Source: CAZSDU01 sp964429135
GTDB lineage: Bacteria; Bacteroidota; Bacteroidia; Bacteroidales; FEN-979
DNA: 64,000 nucleotides
Assembly (NCBI GenBank): GCA_964429135.1
Contig: CAYSAU010000001.1
Coordinates: forward strand, 124,001 to 188,000
Reading direction: 5' to 3'
Shown in pieces: positions 33,532-43,000 of this stretch. How positions within the stretch are numbered: position 1 is the stretch's first letter; each line of letters begins with the position of its first letter. Made by a program: the position numbers and the translations under genes. Under the pieces are notes generated by a model. That model saw nothing but the letters and a program-made list of their open reading frames with translations, made no database searches and was not told the DNA's origin.

Positions 33532-33789
33532 AATGGTTATTTATTTAATGAATAATTAGTGTGTTATTTTTTTCACAATATTACACAAATATTTTTATCA
33601 GTCTGTGAAAAAACAAAAAAATATTTTTTATAAATTATTAATTATCAAATTTATACGAAGTTTACTTAGTGGAAATAAGTAAATCACGTATACTCTGTAA
33701 GTGAATTACATATTTTATTGAAACATAGTTTTTTATTTTTTTTCTTAAAAAGTTTTATGCTATTTTTGACGCATCCATCCTCATGAATT
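33532..33789. promoter_or_regulatory. AT-rich divergent regulatory region with two inverted repeats
   Basis: No gene. It holds TTTACTTA-N7-TAAGTAAA (33661-33683), TGTAA-N5-TTACA (33696-33710) and the -7 box TATTTTTG (33761-33768) of the gene at 33790. The repeats lie 51-100 bp upstream of that box, a usual activator position, and could also act on gdhA. No convincing gdhA promoter box was found. Confidence 0.5.
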
Positions 33790-36700
33790 ATGCCCTCTGA
33801 CGAAGAAAAAACAAACAGGATTCATCCTCCCTATCCTGTCGATGTTGAAAAACTTGTTTACAATAACCGGGAAAGGCTGAAGGAGCTTTCCGCGATCAAT
33901 GAAACGGTTGCTATATTAAAACGGAATAAATCAATACCAGATGCACTTCTTGAAATTTGCCAGGTCCTTCCTCTTGCCTGGCAATACCCCGAATCAACTG
34001 TTGCCCGCGTCCGTTTTGATGAATTGGAGTTTACCAGTCAGGATTTCCTTGAAACCCAGTGGAAGCAGGAACAATGCTTTGAAACCATTGACAATATCAC
34101 GGGCTGTATTGAGATTTTCTACCTCAAGGAATTTCCTCCGGCAGACGAGGGTCCTTTCCTGAAGGAAGAACGCGATCTCCTGTTAAACCTGACCAGCCTT
34201 ATTGAAGGTTATCTTAACGGGATCAAAGGGAAAGAAGGTCATTACATTACCCGGGAAAGACTCAAAGAACTGACGGCTATAAACCAGACTACCAGTATTC
34301 TTCGTACCGGAAAACCCATAGAAGAAGCGCTTCACCAGATATGTCTCATCCTGCCCAAAGCCTGGCAATATCCTGAATTTGCGGTCTGCCGTATCCGTTA
34401 TAACAATATAGAATTAAAAACCCCGGGTTTTCGTGAAACCCAATGGTCGCAAAAACAGGTATTCGAAACTATCGACAATCAGGAGGGGTTCATCGAGATC
34501 TGCTACACCAAAGCTTTTCCTGCCTCTTTTGAAGGACCTTTCCTGGAAGAAGAGCGCCATCTGATCATCAACCTGGCCAACCTGATTACCGGTTACGTGA
34601 ACAGCGTCAAAGGGAAAGCAATCCTGAGAAAAACAGTTAGGCATGACGATTCTGTAACAGTTGACAAAGAAAATGTTCCGGTAAAATACAGCCGTCAACT
34701 GCTCCAGACGTTTTTAAACCGCACCAATTATAACCGTGACCTGTATCATGATCTGATGCCCTTTAAGGTGAAAGAAATTTTACTGGTTGCAAATTTGTAC
34801 GATGCCTATAGCATCGAAAAGGAAGGCCGTTTTTCGGAACATGTACTGGGGGAGTACTATTCGCTTTCCCTGAGTACGATGCCCCGGATTACTGGGGTTT
34901 CGACTGAGGAAGAGGTGATGGAACAATTGCAAACCAAGCATTACGACCTTATCATCATCATGATAGGCACGGATAAGCAGTTTCCCGTGGAAATCAGTAA
35001 AAAAGTCAAGGAACAGTTCCAGTATATCCCGGTCTTTCTTTTACTCAACAGCAATACTGATGTCGCCAGGTTTGAGGAGACACCGGAAAAACTGACATGG
35101 ATCGACCGGGTATTTGTCTGGAATGGAGATTCCAAGATTTTTTTCGCCATGATCAACTATCTCGAAGATAAGATCAATGTTGAAAATGATACTTCCATCG
35201 GGATGGTGAGGGTCATTCTTTTGGTTGAAGACTCCTCAAAATACTATTCCCTGTATCTTCCGATGCTTTATAATATTGTCCTGGAACAGACCAAAAACAT
35301 CATTGAGGATGTTACGACAGATGAACTTTACCGTATCCTCCGGTTAAAGGCCCGCCCAAAAATTTTGTTGGCCTCGACCTATGAAGAAGCGTTATATATT
35401 TTTAACCGCTATAAGGAATTTATCCTCTGCCTGATTTCTGATGTCAAGTTCAAGAAAGACGGAAAACTGAATCCCACCGCAGGTTTCAGTTTAGTTAAAC
35501 ATACCCGTAAAGAAATCAAAGACCTCCCTATTGTCCTGCAGTCATCGAATGAAGAGAATATCCAGATGGCTTATGAACTGAAAGCTTCTTTCATTTCTAA
35601 AAATTCCGATACCCTGTTGTTGGATTTTAAAAGTTTCATCACCCATTACCTGGGTTTCGGTAATTTTATTTACCGGGATAAAGAAGGAAGCCAGATCGCT
35701 GTGGCCAAATCGCTCAAGGAATTTGAAGATCTCCTGAAAACCATACCCGAAGAGTCCTTGCTTTATCATGCCCGTAAGGATCATTTTTCGCTTTGGTTGA
35801 TGGCCAGGGGGGAAATCCAGGTGGCCAAAATTCTGAATCCTGCAAAAGTCACCGATTTCAAAGACCCTAGCAGTCTTCGTGAATACCTCACCAGTATCAT
35901 TCAGCATTTCAGAAATGAACAGAACATCGGGAAGGTGATCCCCTATGAAGAATCGGCCATTCTGGATGAAAGAAATATCATTGCCCTGACCGATGGCGCA
36001 CTAGGCGGAAAGGGAAGGGGGCTGGCTTTTGTCAATACCCTGATCTATAACTATGATTTTTCACAGCACATTCCCAATATCAATATCCGGACTCCGAAAA
36101 CATCCATCATAGGCACCGATGAATTTGAATATTTCCTCGACCGTAATAAACTCAGGGAAAAGGCGGTCATGGAAAATGATTATGATCTGATTAAGCAATG
36201 GTTTATCGAAGGCAAATTAACGGAAACACTTATCCGTAAGCTGAAACAGATCGTCCGCCTGATCACAAAACCTCTGGCAGTGCGTTCCTCCGGATTGTTC
36301 GAGGATTCCCTGAATCAACCCTTTGCCGGAATATTTGAAACTTACCTCATCCCGAATAATCATCCTGATCCCAAAGTCAGACTGGAACAGCTCATGAATG
36401 CCATCAAACTGGTCTATGCTTCCGTGTATTCACCCATTGCCAAAGGGTATATTGAAGCCGTCAACTACAGGATTGACCAGGAAAAAATGGCTGTCGTCAT
36501 TCAGGAGGTTGTGGGACATCAGTATGCAGATGTTTTCTATCCCCATATCAGCGGTGTTGCACAATCCTATAATTACTATCCCTTCGCCCACATGAAACCG
36601 GAAGAAGGTTTTGCAGTCATCGCCCTTGGGCTGGGAAGATATGTGGTGGAAGGGGAGAAAGCTTTCCGATTTGCCCCATTATATCCTAACCTCGAGATCA

Positions 36701-37650
36701 ATTCTCCGAAAGATCAATATACCGGTTCCCAGGTTTACTTTTATGCCGTTGACCTGGGAAAAAAGAATATCAATCTTCTGGAAGGAGAAGATGCAGGCTT
36801 AAGAAAACTCGATATTGATGATGCGGAAATGCATGGAACCCTCACCCATTGTGCATCGGTTTATTCCCTTGAGAATAACCGTATCACCGCGGGGCTCAGG
36901 GAAGCCGGTCCAAGGGTTGTAAATTTTGCGGATATTTTAAAATACAACTATATACCCCTGGCCAAAACCATTGAAGTGGTTCTTGATCTGGTGAGGGAAG
37001 CCCTGGGTTCACCCGTGGAAATCGAGTTTGCCGTTGACCTTAACAAAGATGAAAACTATAAAGCTTCCTTCTATCTTTTGCAGATTAAACCCCTGATCGG
37101 AAATGCAACGGATTTCGTGGTGGATATGGATAAAATCAATCAGGACGAAATATTACTCTACAGCGAAAAAGAAATGGGTAACGGAATCATGGAGAATATT
37201 CATGAGGTTGTATTTGTTGACCCGGATACTTTCGATAAGGGTAAAACAGTGGAGATGGCTGAGGAAATGGACAAGATCAATGCTGAGATGGTTAAAGAGG
37301 GAAAGAAATACATCCTGATTGGCCCCGGACGCTGGGGAACCCGTGATCGCTGGATCGGGATCCCGGTTGCCTGGCCACAAATATCCAATGCAAAAGTGAT
37401 CGTGGAAACCAGCCTGGAAGGATTCCCTCTGGATGCTTCTTCTGGTTCACACTTCTTTCATAATGTAACCTCCATGAATGTAGGCTATTTCTGTGTTCAG
37501 CCGGAGTTTTCCAATAGCTTTGTCCGTTATGATGTCCTCAGACAACAGAAAAATCTAAAAAAGACAAACTATTTTACCCTTGTCCATTTTGAAAAACCGC
37601 TGACTGTTCGAATGGATGGTAAAAAACGAATTTCCGTTATTACTTTTTAA
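33790..37650 (+). CDS. GAF-like/receiver-like protein fused to PEP-synthase-type ATP-grasp domain
   Basis: 1286 residues. Two tandem GAF-like repeats of about 120 residues (27-146 and 155-274) share RERLKEL, ETQW and EGPFLxEER. A first receiver-like domain (about 327-440) has lost the phospho-acceptor. A second (about 472-625) keeps ILLVEDS and the acceptor aspartate in CLISDVKF near 548. The PPDK_N ATP-grasp part follows (about 735-1120: GALGGKGRGLAF near 737, AVRSSGLFEDS near 830, then IEFAVD and LLQIKPL). A C-terminal domain has GPGRWGTRDRW near 1177. The phosphohistidine swivel and PEP-binding barrel of PEP synthase are missing, so it is not that enzyme. It is 17 bp before the nuoE-like gene, which suggests it senses or controls that complex. 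Confidence 0.82.
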   Translation: MPSDEEKTNRIHPPYPVDVEKLVYNNRERLKELSAINETVAILKRNKSIPDALLEICQVLPLAWQYPESTVARVRFDELEFTSQDFLETQWKQEQCFETIDNITGCIEIFYLKEFPPADEGPFLKEERDLLLNLTSLIEGYLNGIKGKEGHYITRERLKELTAINQTTSILRTGKPIEEALHQICLILPKAWQYPEFAVCRIRYNNIELKTPGFRETQWSQKQVFETIDNQEGFIEICYTKAFPASFEGPFLEEERHLIINLANLITGYVNSVKGKAILRKTVRHDDSVTVDKENVPVKYSRQLLQTFLNRTNYNRDLYHDLMPFKVKEILLVANLYDAYSIEKEGRFSEHVLGEYYSLSLSTMPRITGVSTEEEVMEQLQTKHYDLIIIMIGTDKQFPVEISKKVKEQFQYIPVFLLLNSNTDVARFEETPEKLTWIDRVFVWNGDSKIFFAMINYLEDKINVENDTSIGMVRVILLVEDSSKYYSLYLPMLYNIVLEQTKNIIEDVTTDELYRILRLKARPKILLASTYEEALYIFNRYKEFILCLISDVKFKKDGKLNPTAGFSLVKHTRKEIKDLPIVLQSSNEENIQMAYELKASFISKNSDTLLLDFKSFITHYLGFGNFIYRDKEGSQIAVAKSLKEFEDLLKTIPEESLLYHARKDHFSLWLMARGEIQVAKILNPAKVTDFKDPSSLREYLTSIIQHFRNEQNIGKVIPYEESAILDERNIIALTDGALGGKGRGLAFVNTLIYNYDFSQHIPNINIRTPKTSIIGTDEFEYFLDRNKLREKAVMENDYDLIKQWFIEGKLTETLIRKLKQIVRLITKPLAVRSSGLFEDSLNQPFAGIFETYLIPNNHPDPKVRLEQLMNAIKLVYASVYSPIAKGYIEAVNYRIDQEKMAVVIQEVVGHQYADVFYPHISGVAQSYNYYPFAHMKPEEGFAVIALGLGRYVVEGEKAFRFAPLYPNLEINSPKDQYTGSQVYFYAVDLGKKNINLLEGEDAGLRKLDIDDAEMHGTLTHCASVYSLENNRITAGLREAGPRVVNFADILKYNYIPLAKTIEVVLDLVREALGSPVEIEFAVDLNKDENYKASFYLLQIKPLIGNATDFVVDMDKINQDEILLYSEKEMGNGIMENIHEVVFVDPDTFDKGKTVEMAEEMDKINAEMVKEGKKYILIGPGRWGTRDRWIGIPVAWPQISNAKVIVETSLEGFPLDASSGSHFFHNVTSMNVGYFCVQPEFSNSFVRYDVLRQQKNLKKTNYFTLVHFEKPLTVRMDGKKRISVITF

Positions 37651-37667
37651 ACTCAATATTAGATAAC

Positions 37668-38186
37668 ATGCGCGTTGCAAGACTGAAAACCAATGAAAAA
37701 CCCATCTTGGCCACAAAGGTTGATCTGAGTTTGCTTGATTCCCTGATTATCAGGCATAAAGGAAAGAAAGGAAATATCATTCCCCTGCTTCAGGGGGCAC
37801 AGGAGGTGTTTGGATATATTCCCCGGGAAGCCTTTGAGAAACTGTCACGGGAGACCGGTATCCCGCTATCTGATATGTTCGGGGTGGCTACTTTTTATGC
37901 ACAATTTCGCCTCAGTCCAGTGGGTAAATATATCATCAAGGTATGTCACGGGACTGCTTGCCATGTTCAGAATGCCGTGGAAATCACTGAAGCCCTGGAA
38001 GAAGCCTTGAAAATCAAAGACGGACAAACAACGGAGGATCGTCTGTTTACCCTGGAGTCGGTCGCCTGCCTGGGTTGCTGCTCACTTGCCCCCGTGATGA
38101 TGATCAGCGACCATACTTATGGTAAACTCACCGGGAATGAAGCTGTAAGAATTGTGAAAAATATCAAACTGGCTGAAAACAATTAA
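37668..38186 (+). CDS. NuoE/HydC-like [2Fe-2S] thioredoxin-fold subunit
   Basis: 172 residues. A helical N-terminus (LLQGAQEVFGYIPREAFEKLS) precedes the thioredoxin-like [2Fe-2S] domain with ligands in VCHGTACHVQNA (C-x4-C) and ACLGCCSLAP (C-x3-C), the standard NuoE pattern. It is the electron-relay partner of NuoF-like subunits in complex I, NADH-dependent hydrogenases and formate dehydrogenases. Since no membrane Nuo subunits follow, this is a soluble complex. It lies between the REC-ATP-grasp protein and the NuoF-like gene. Confidence 0.9.
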   Translation: MRVARLKTNEKPILATKVDLSLLDSLIIRHKGKKGNIIPLLQGAQEVFGYIPREAFEKLSRETGIPLSDMFGVATFYAQFRLSPVGKYIIKVCHGTACHVQNAVEITEALEEALKIKDGQTTEDRLFTLESVACLGCCSLAPVMMISDHTYGKLTGNEAVRIVKNIKLAENN

Positions 38187-38227
38187 TGGCAAGGATTGAA
38201 TCATAAATCGTAAATCGAAAATTCTAT

Positions 38228-40003
38228 ATGAGTACTATCGTTACAGTCGGCCTTGGAAGTTGCGGGATAGCTGCAGGTGCCAATAAGACCTATGAAAAGA
38301 TCAAAGCCCTTAAGGAGGCGGATAAGCTGGACTTCGAACTAAAAAAAACGTCTTGTGTCGGAATGTGCTACCGGGAACCCCTGGTGGAAATCACCGATGA
38401 AACAGGCACTTATCTGTACGGAGAAGTGGATCCCAACAGGGCTGTGGAGGTTATTGAAAAACATATCCACCAGCATGATCCCATCCGCGATTATATTGTT
38501 TACAGTGATCTTTTTCCAGCCCCTGAAAACGATTTTCTGAATTCTCAAGTGAAGATTGTCTTGCGCAATTGCGGGTTCATGGATCCTGAATCCATTGATG
38601 AATATGAGCAAAGAAAAGGCTATTCGGCCATCAGAAAAATTGTAACAGAGAAAATAACGCGGGAAGAAGTCATTGATACAATCCTCAAATCGGGTATTCG
38701 CGGAAGAGGAGGCGGAGGTTTCCCCACGGGAATGAAATGGAAATTTGCCAATGCCAACAAATCTCCGGATAAGTATGTAATCTGTAATGCCGATGAAGGC
38801 GACCCCGGTGCCTTTATGGACCGTTCGGTGCTGGAAGGGGACCCACATTCGGTGCTGGAAGGGATGATCATTGCAGCTTATGCCATTGAAGCCACCGGCG
38901 GGGTGATCTACTGCAGGGCCGAATACCCATTGGCAATCAAACGACTGAACATCGCTATCCGTCAGGCTCATGAAAAAGGCTATCTGGGAAAAAATATTTT
39001 CGGTTTGCAAGGATTTGATCTGGATATCTATATCAAGGAAGGTGCCGGAGCTTTTGTCTGCGGTGAAGAAACAGCTTTGATCGCATCGATTGAAGGGGAA
39101 AGAGGCATGCCCAGAAAACGCCCGCCTTTCCCCGCTGTTTCAGGGTTGTGGAAAAAACCCACCAACATCAACAATGTAGAAACCTATGCCAACGTACCCT
39201 GGATTATCCTCAACGGAGCAGAATCATATGCTGCTTATGGTACTGAAAAAAGCAAGGGGACAAAAGTTTTTGCGCTTGCCGGGAAGGTGCGCCGTTCAGG
39301 GCTTGTGGAGGTCCCGATGGGAATGACCATCAGAGATGTAATTTTTAAGCTCGGCGGAGGGATTAAAAACGATAAGCGTTTCAAAGCGGTCCAAATGGGG
39401 GGGCCTTCCGGAGGCTGTATTCCGGAATTTCTGGCCGACACCATCGTCGATTATGATTCTGTCAATGCTACGGGCGCAATCATGGGCTCCGGAGGAATGG
39501 TGGTTATGGATGAAACCACCTGTATGGTGGATGTGGCTAAATTTTTCCTTGATTTCACCCGGAAAGAAAGCTGCGGGAAATGTACATTTTGTCGTATGGG
39601 AACCAAGCGAATGCTGGAAATCCTCGACCGTATCACCAATGGTCATGGCAGGCAAGGGGATATCGAAAAACTGGAAGAAATTGCTTTCCAGATCAAGGAA
39701 AATTCACTTTGCGGACTGGGACAGACTGCCCCCAATCCTGTATTGACCACCATTCGTTATTTCAGGGATGAGTATGAAGCTCATATCACGCATAAAAAAT
39801 GCCCGGCAAAGGTCTGCAGACCATTGCTGACCTACACCGTTGATGCGGAGAAATGTACCGGTTGCATGGTATGTCTTAAAAATTGTCCGGTAAACGCCAT
39901 CTCAGGCGAACGTAAACAACCCCACCTGATTAACCAGGATATTTGTACCAAATGCGGGGTTTGTTTCTCGAAATGTAAATTTAACTCCATCTTATTAAGC
40001 TAG
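38228..40003 (+). CDS. NuoF/HydB-like NADH:ferredoxin-type flavoprotein subunit
   Basis: 591 residues. An N-terminal thioredoxin-like domain (1-85; GSCGIAAGA and TSCVGMCYREP, three cysteines seen of the usual four) comes first. The NuoF core follows, with the FMN loop GRGGGGFPTGMKWKF near 160, the NADH site GAGAFVCGEETALI near 275, and the SLBB part. The [4Fe-4S] ligands are in ESCGKCTFCRMG and CGLGQ. The C-terminus adds two ferredoxin clusters (CTGCMVCLKNCP, CTKCGVCFSKC). This is the layout of HydB/HndC in electron-bifurcating hydrogenases and of NAD-dependent formate dehydrogenase beta subunits. It oxidises or reduces NAD(H) through FMN. Confidence 0.9.
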   Translation: MSTIVTVGLGSCGIAAGANKTYEKIKALKEADKLDFELKKTSCVGMCYREPLVEITDETGTYLYGEVDPNRAVEVIEKHIHQHDPIRDYIVYSDLFPAPENDFLNSQVKIVLRNCGFMDPESIDEYEQRKGYSAIRKIVTEKITREEVIDTILKSGIRGRGGGGFPTGMKWKFANANKSPDKYVICNADEGDPGAFMDRSVLEGDPHSVLEGMIIAAYAIEATGGVIYCRAEYPLAIKRLNIAIRQAHEKGYLGKNIFGLQGFDLDIYIKEGAGAFVCGEETALIASIEGERGMPRKRPPFPAVSGLWKKPTNINNVETYANVPWIILNGAESYAAYGTEKSKGTKVFALAGKVRRSGLVEVPMGMTIRDVIFKLGGGIKNDKRFKAVQMGGPSGGCIPEFLADTIVDYDSVNATGAIMGSGGMVVMDETTCMVDVAKFFLDFTRKESCGKCTFCRMGTKRMLEILDRITNGHGRQGDIEKLEEIAFQIKENSLCGLGQTAPNPVLTTIRYFRDEYEAHITHKKCPAKVCRPLLTYTVDAEKCTGCMVCLKNCPVNAISGERKQPHLINQDICTKCGVCFSKCKFNSILLS

Positions 40004-40053
40004 TGAACTGACAATGATTGAGCTCACCAACTCAACAAAAAAAAACTTTTTAT

Positions 40054-43000
40054 ATGGCTGACAATTTTCTAAATATCATTCTCAACGGAAATATAGTCAA
40101 AGGAATTCCCGGGGAAACCATTCTCGGACTCGCCCGGCGAAACGGGATAAATATTCCCACCTTATGTAATGATGATAGGCTTGAACCTTTTTCTTCCTGT
40201 TATCTCTGCGTGGTTGAAGTGGAGGGCATGCGCGGACATCAACCTTCCTGTTCCACGAAAATCACGGAAGGTATGAAAATCATCACCGATAATGAGGGAA
40301 TCCGGAAATCACGGAAGATGGCATTGGAGCTTCTGCTTAGCAATCATTATGCCGATTGTATCGGTCCTTGTAAACAAACCTGCCCGGCCGGTGTAGATGT
40401 ACAGGGCTATATTTCCCTGATCGAAAAAGGATTTTACCATGATGCCATCGCGCTGATCAAGGAAACCAACCCGCTTCCTGCCATTTGCGGCCGGGTTTGC
40501 GTTCGTCCCTGCGAAGCAGAATGCCGTCGTAACTTGCTGGATGAAGGCGCCCCGGTGGGGATCGATTACTTAAAACGGTTTGCTGCTGATGCTGACCTTG
40601 TGTCGCCAGATAAGTATGTACCCTCTGTCAAACCTTCAACAGGAAAGAAAGTAGCGGTCATCGGCGCCGGTCCCGGTGGATTATCAGCCGGACATTTCCT
40701 TCAGATAGAGGGACATCAGGTGGATATTTATGAAGCTGCTCCTAAACCGGGAGGTTGGCTACGTTATGGCATTCCTGAATATCGTTTACCCAACGATATT
40801 CTCGAAAAGGAAGTAAAGAATATCACCGATCTGGGCGTCAGGATACATTATCATCAACGCCTGGGAGATAACTTAAGCTATAAGGAAATTAAAGAAAAAT
40901 ATGATGCGCTGGTACTCACCATTGGTTCACAAAAGGGAACTGGTGTGGGATGCGAAGGCGATGATGCGCTTAATGTATATTCCGGTATTGATTTCCTGAA
41001 AAACATGGAAATAACCGGACAACGATACGATTTCAGAGGGAAAACCATCGCGGTGGTGGGCGGAGGAAATACCGCCATGGACTGCTGCCGTACTTCCATC
41101 CGCTGCAAGGCTGATAAAGTTTATGTGATATACCGCCGTACTGAAAAAGAAATGCCTGCCAATCCCATTGAAATTCATGAGTCAAAACTCGAAGGGGTGG
41201 AGTATTTGTTTCTGACTTTGCCTAAGAAAATCAATAAAAATGCCCAGGGCGAAGTGGAATCCATTAACTGTATCCGGATGGAATTAGGTGAACCTGACGC
41301 CTCCGGACGCCGTCGCCCGGTTCCTTTGGAGGGTTCTGATTTTGAAGTAAAAGTAGATTATATCCTGGCTGCCATCGGACAAAAAACAGATGTGAATTTC
41401 ATTGATGACATCAATGCCTTCGCGGAAGGAGGAGAATTAAAAATTAATAAATGGGGAGATATCGAAGCTGATAAAGCCACTTTGCAAACCGGAATCCCAT
41501 CGGTTTTTGCAGCCGGTGACGGGGTAACCGGACCCGCCACCATCATCGAAGCCATTGCCCAGGCAAAAGTGGCATCCACCAGCGTCCACCAGTATCTCAT
41601 GGGCTTGCCCATTCAACCCCTGAAGAAACCTTTTACCAGCAGAAAGGATAATTTTAAAAAGCAGAAAGCAGAGGAGTACCAGGGCAGATTTGCCAAACAA
41701 AACCGGGAAGAAATGCCTACCCTTCCTGCCGGCGAGCGTTTTAATTTCGCCGAAGTGGAACTGGGTTACAGCAGTGAAGAAGTGGCGAATCACGAAGTCC
41801 AACGCTGTTTGGAATGCGGTTGCACAGCTTTTTTAAATTGCGATCTCCAGAAATTTTCAAGCGAATATGATGCACAGCAGAAAACCTATGAAGGTGAATT
41901 TAAAGAGTACACCGTCGATTTCCGCCATCCGTATATCGAAATTGACAACAACAAGTGTATCCTCTGTGCCCGTTGCGTGAGGATTTGCCGGGAAATAGCC
42001 GGGGCGAATGCCCTGGGACTGATAAACCGGGGATTTGACACCTATGTGGCTCCAAGCATGGGAGATGCCTTACAGGATACTTCCTGTGAATCTTGCGGAT
42101 TATGTATTTCTACCTGCCCTACAGGGGCAATTACGGAAAATGTTTTATTCAAACCGGGTCCTGTTACAACCACCGAAGCTGAAACAATCTGTAATTATTG
42201 TGGGGTTGGCTGTGCTATCACCCTGCATCAGAAAAATGATTTTACCATGCGTGTTACCGGGAGGGAAGGACTGGTAAATACCGATGGAAATCTGTGTAAA
42301 TATCCAAAATTTGGTTATCCTATCCTGAATGATACCAACCGGCTTACCCAACCCTTATTGAAAGTGGATGGAAAGTTTCAAGTCATTTCCTTTCCTGATG
42401 CTTTTGCATTGATCCATACCAGGATCAAATCTGTTGCTGCCGATGAAAATGCGTTCTTCGGAGGTGCCAGGCTGTCGAATGAAGAGCTTTATCTGATTCA
42501 TAAACTGGCCAGAGCTGCTGCCGCTACCAATAATGTTGGAAGCTTCCATTATCTGGAAAGGGGAGAGGGTTATCGCTCAAACTGTGAGATCAATGCCCCC
42601 CTCCATGAAATTGCAGAGGCCAGTAAAATCTATCTCCTGGGAACCGAAATCAATCAGGATCATGCCGTCGCCGGCTTTATGGTTCAGCAGGCCCGTCATC
42701 GTAAAAAAACTCCAGTGATCCTTGTTACTGCAAAGGAAAAGAATAGTATGTCGCATAAAGTGGACCGGGAGCTGAAGGTGAAATCCTATTATCATTTCAT
42801 TAAAGCCCTGAATCATTACCTGCTTTCAAATGGAATGGAGAACGCCTTATTCCTTCGCGACAGAGTGGATGGATTGGAAGAATATAAATCAGGTTTACTG
42901 AAAGAAGATTTCAATGAGTTGGTGCTGAAGTCGGGACTGACCTGCGAAGATATCGCTGCCTTTGCCGTCGAGTATAACCATGAGATGAATGCCATCCTGA

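Noticed and set aside
33790..37650. Annotation as phosphoenolpyruvate synthase
   Set aside because: Only the ATP-grasp part is present. GTLTHCAS in this protein looks a little like the swivel-domain histidine motif, but the paralog at 44423 has no histidine there and no PEP barrel follows.
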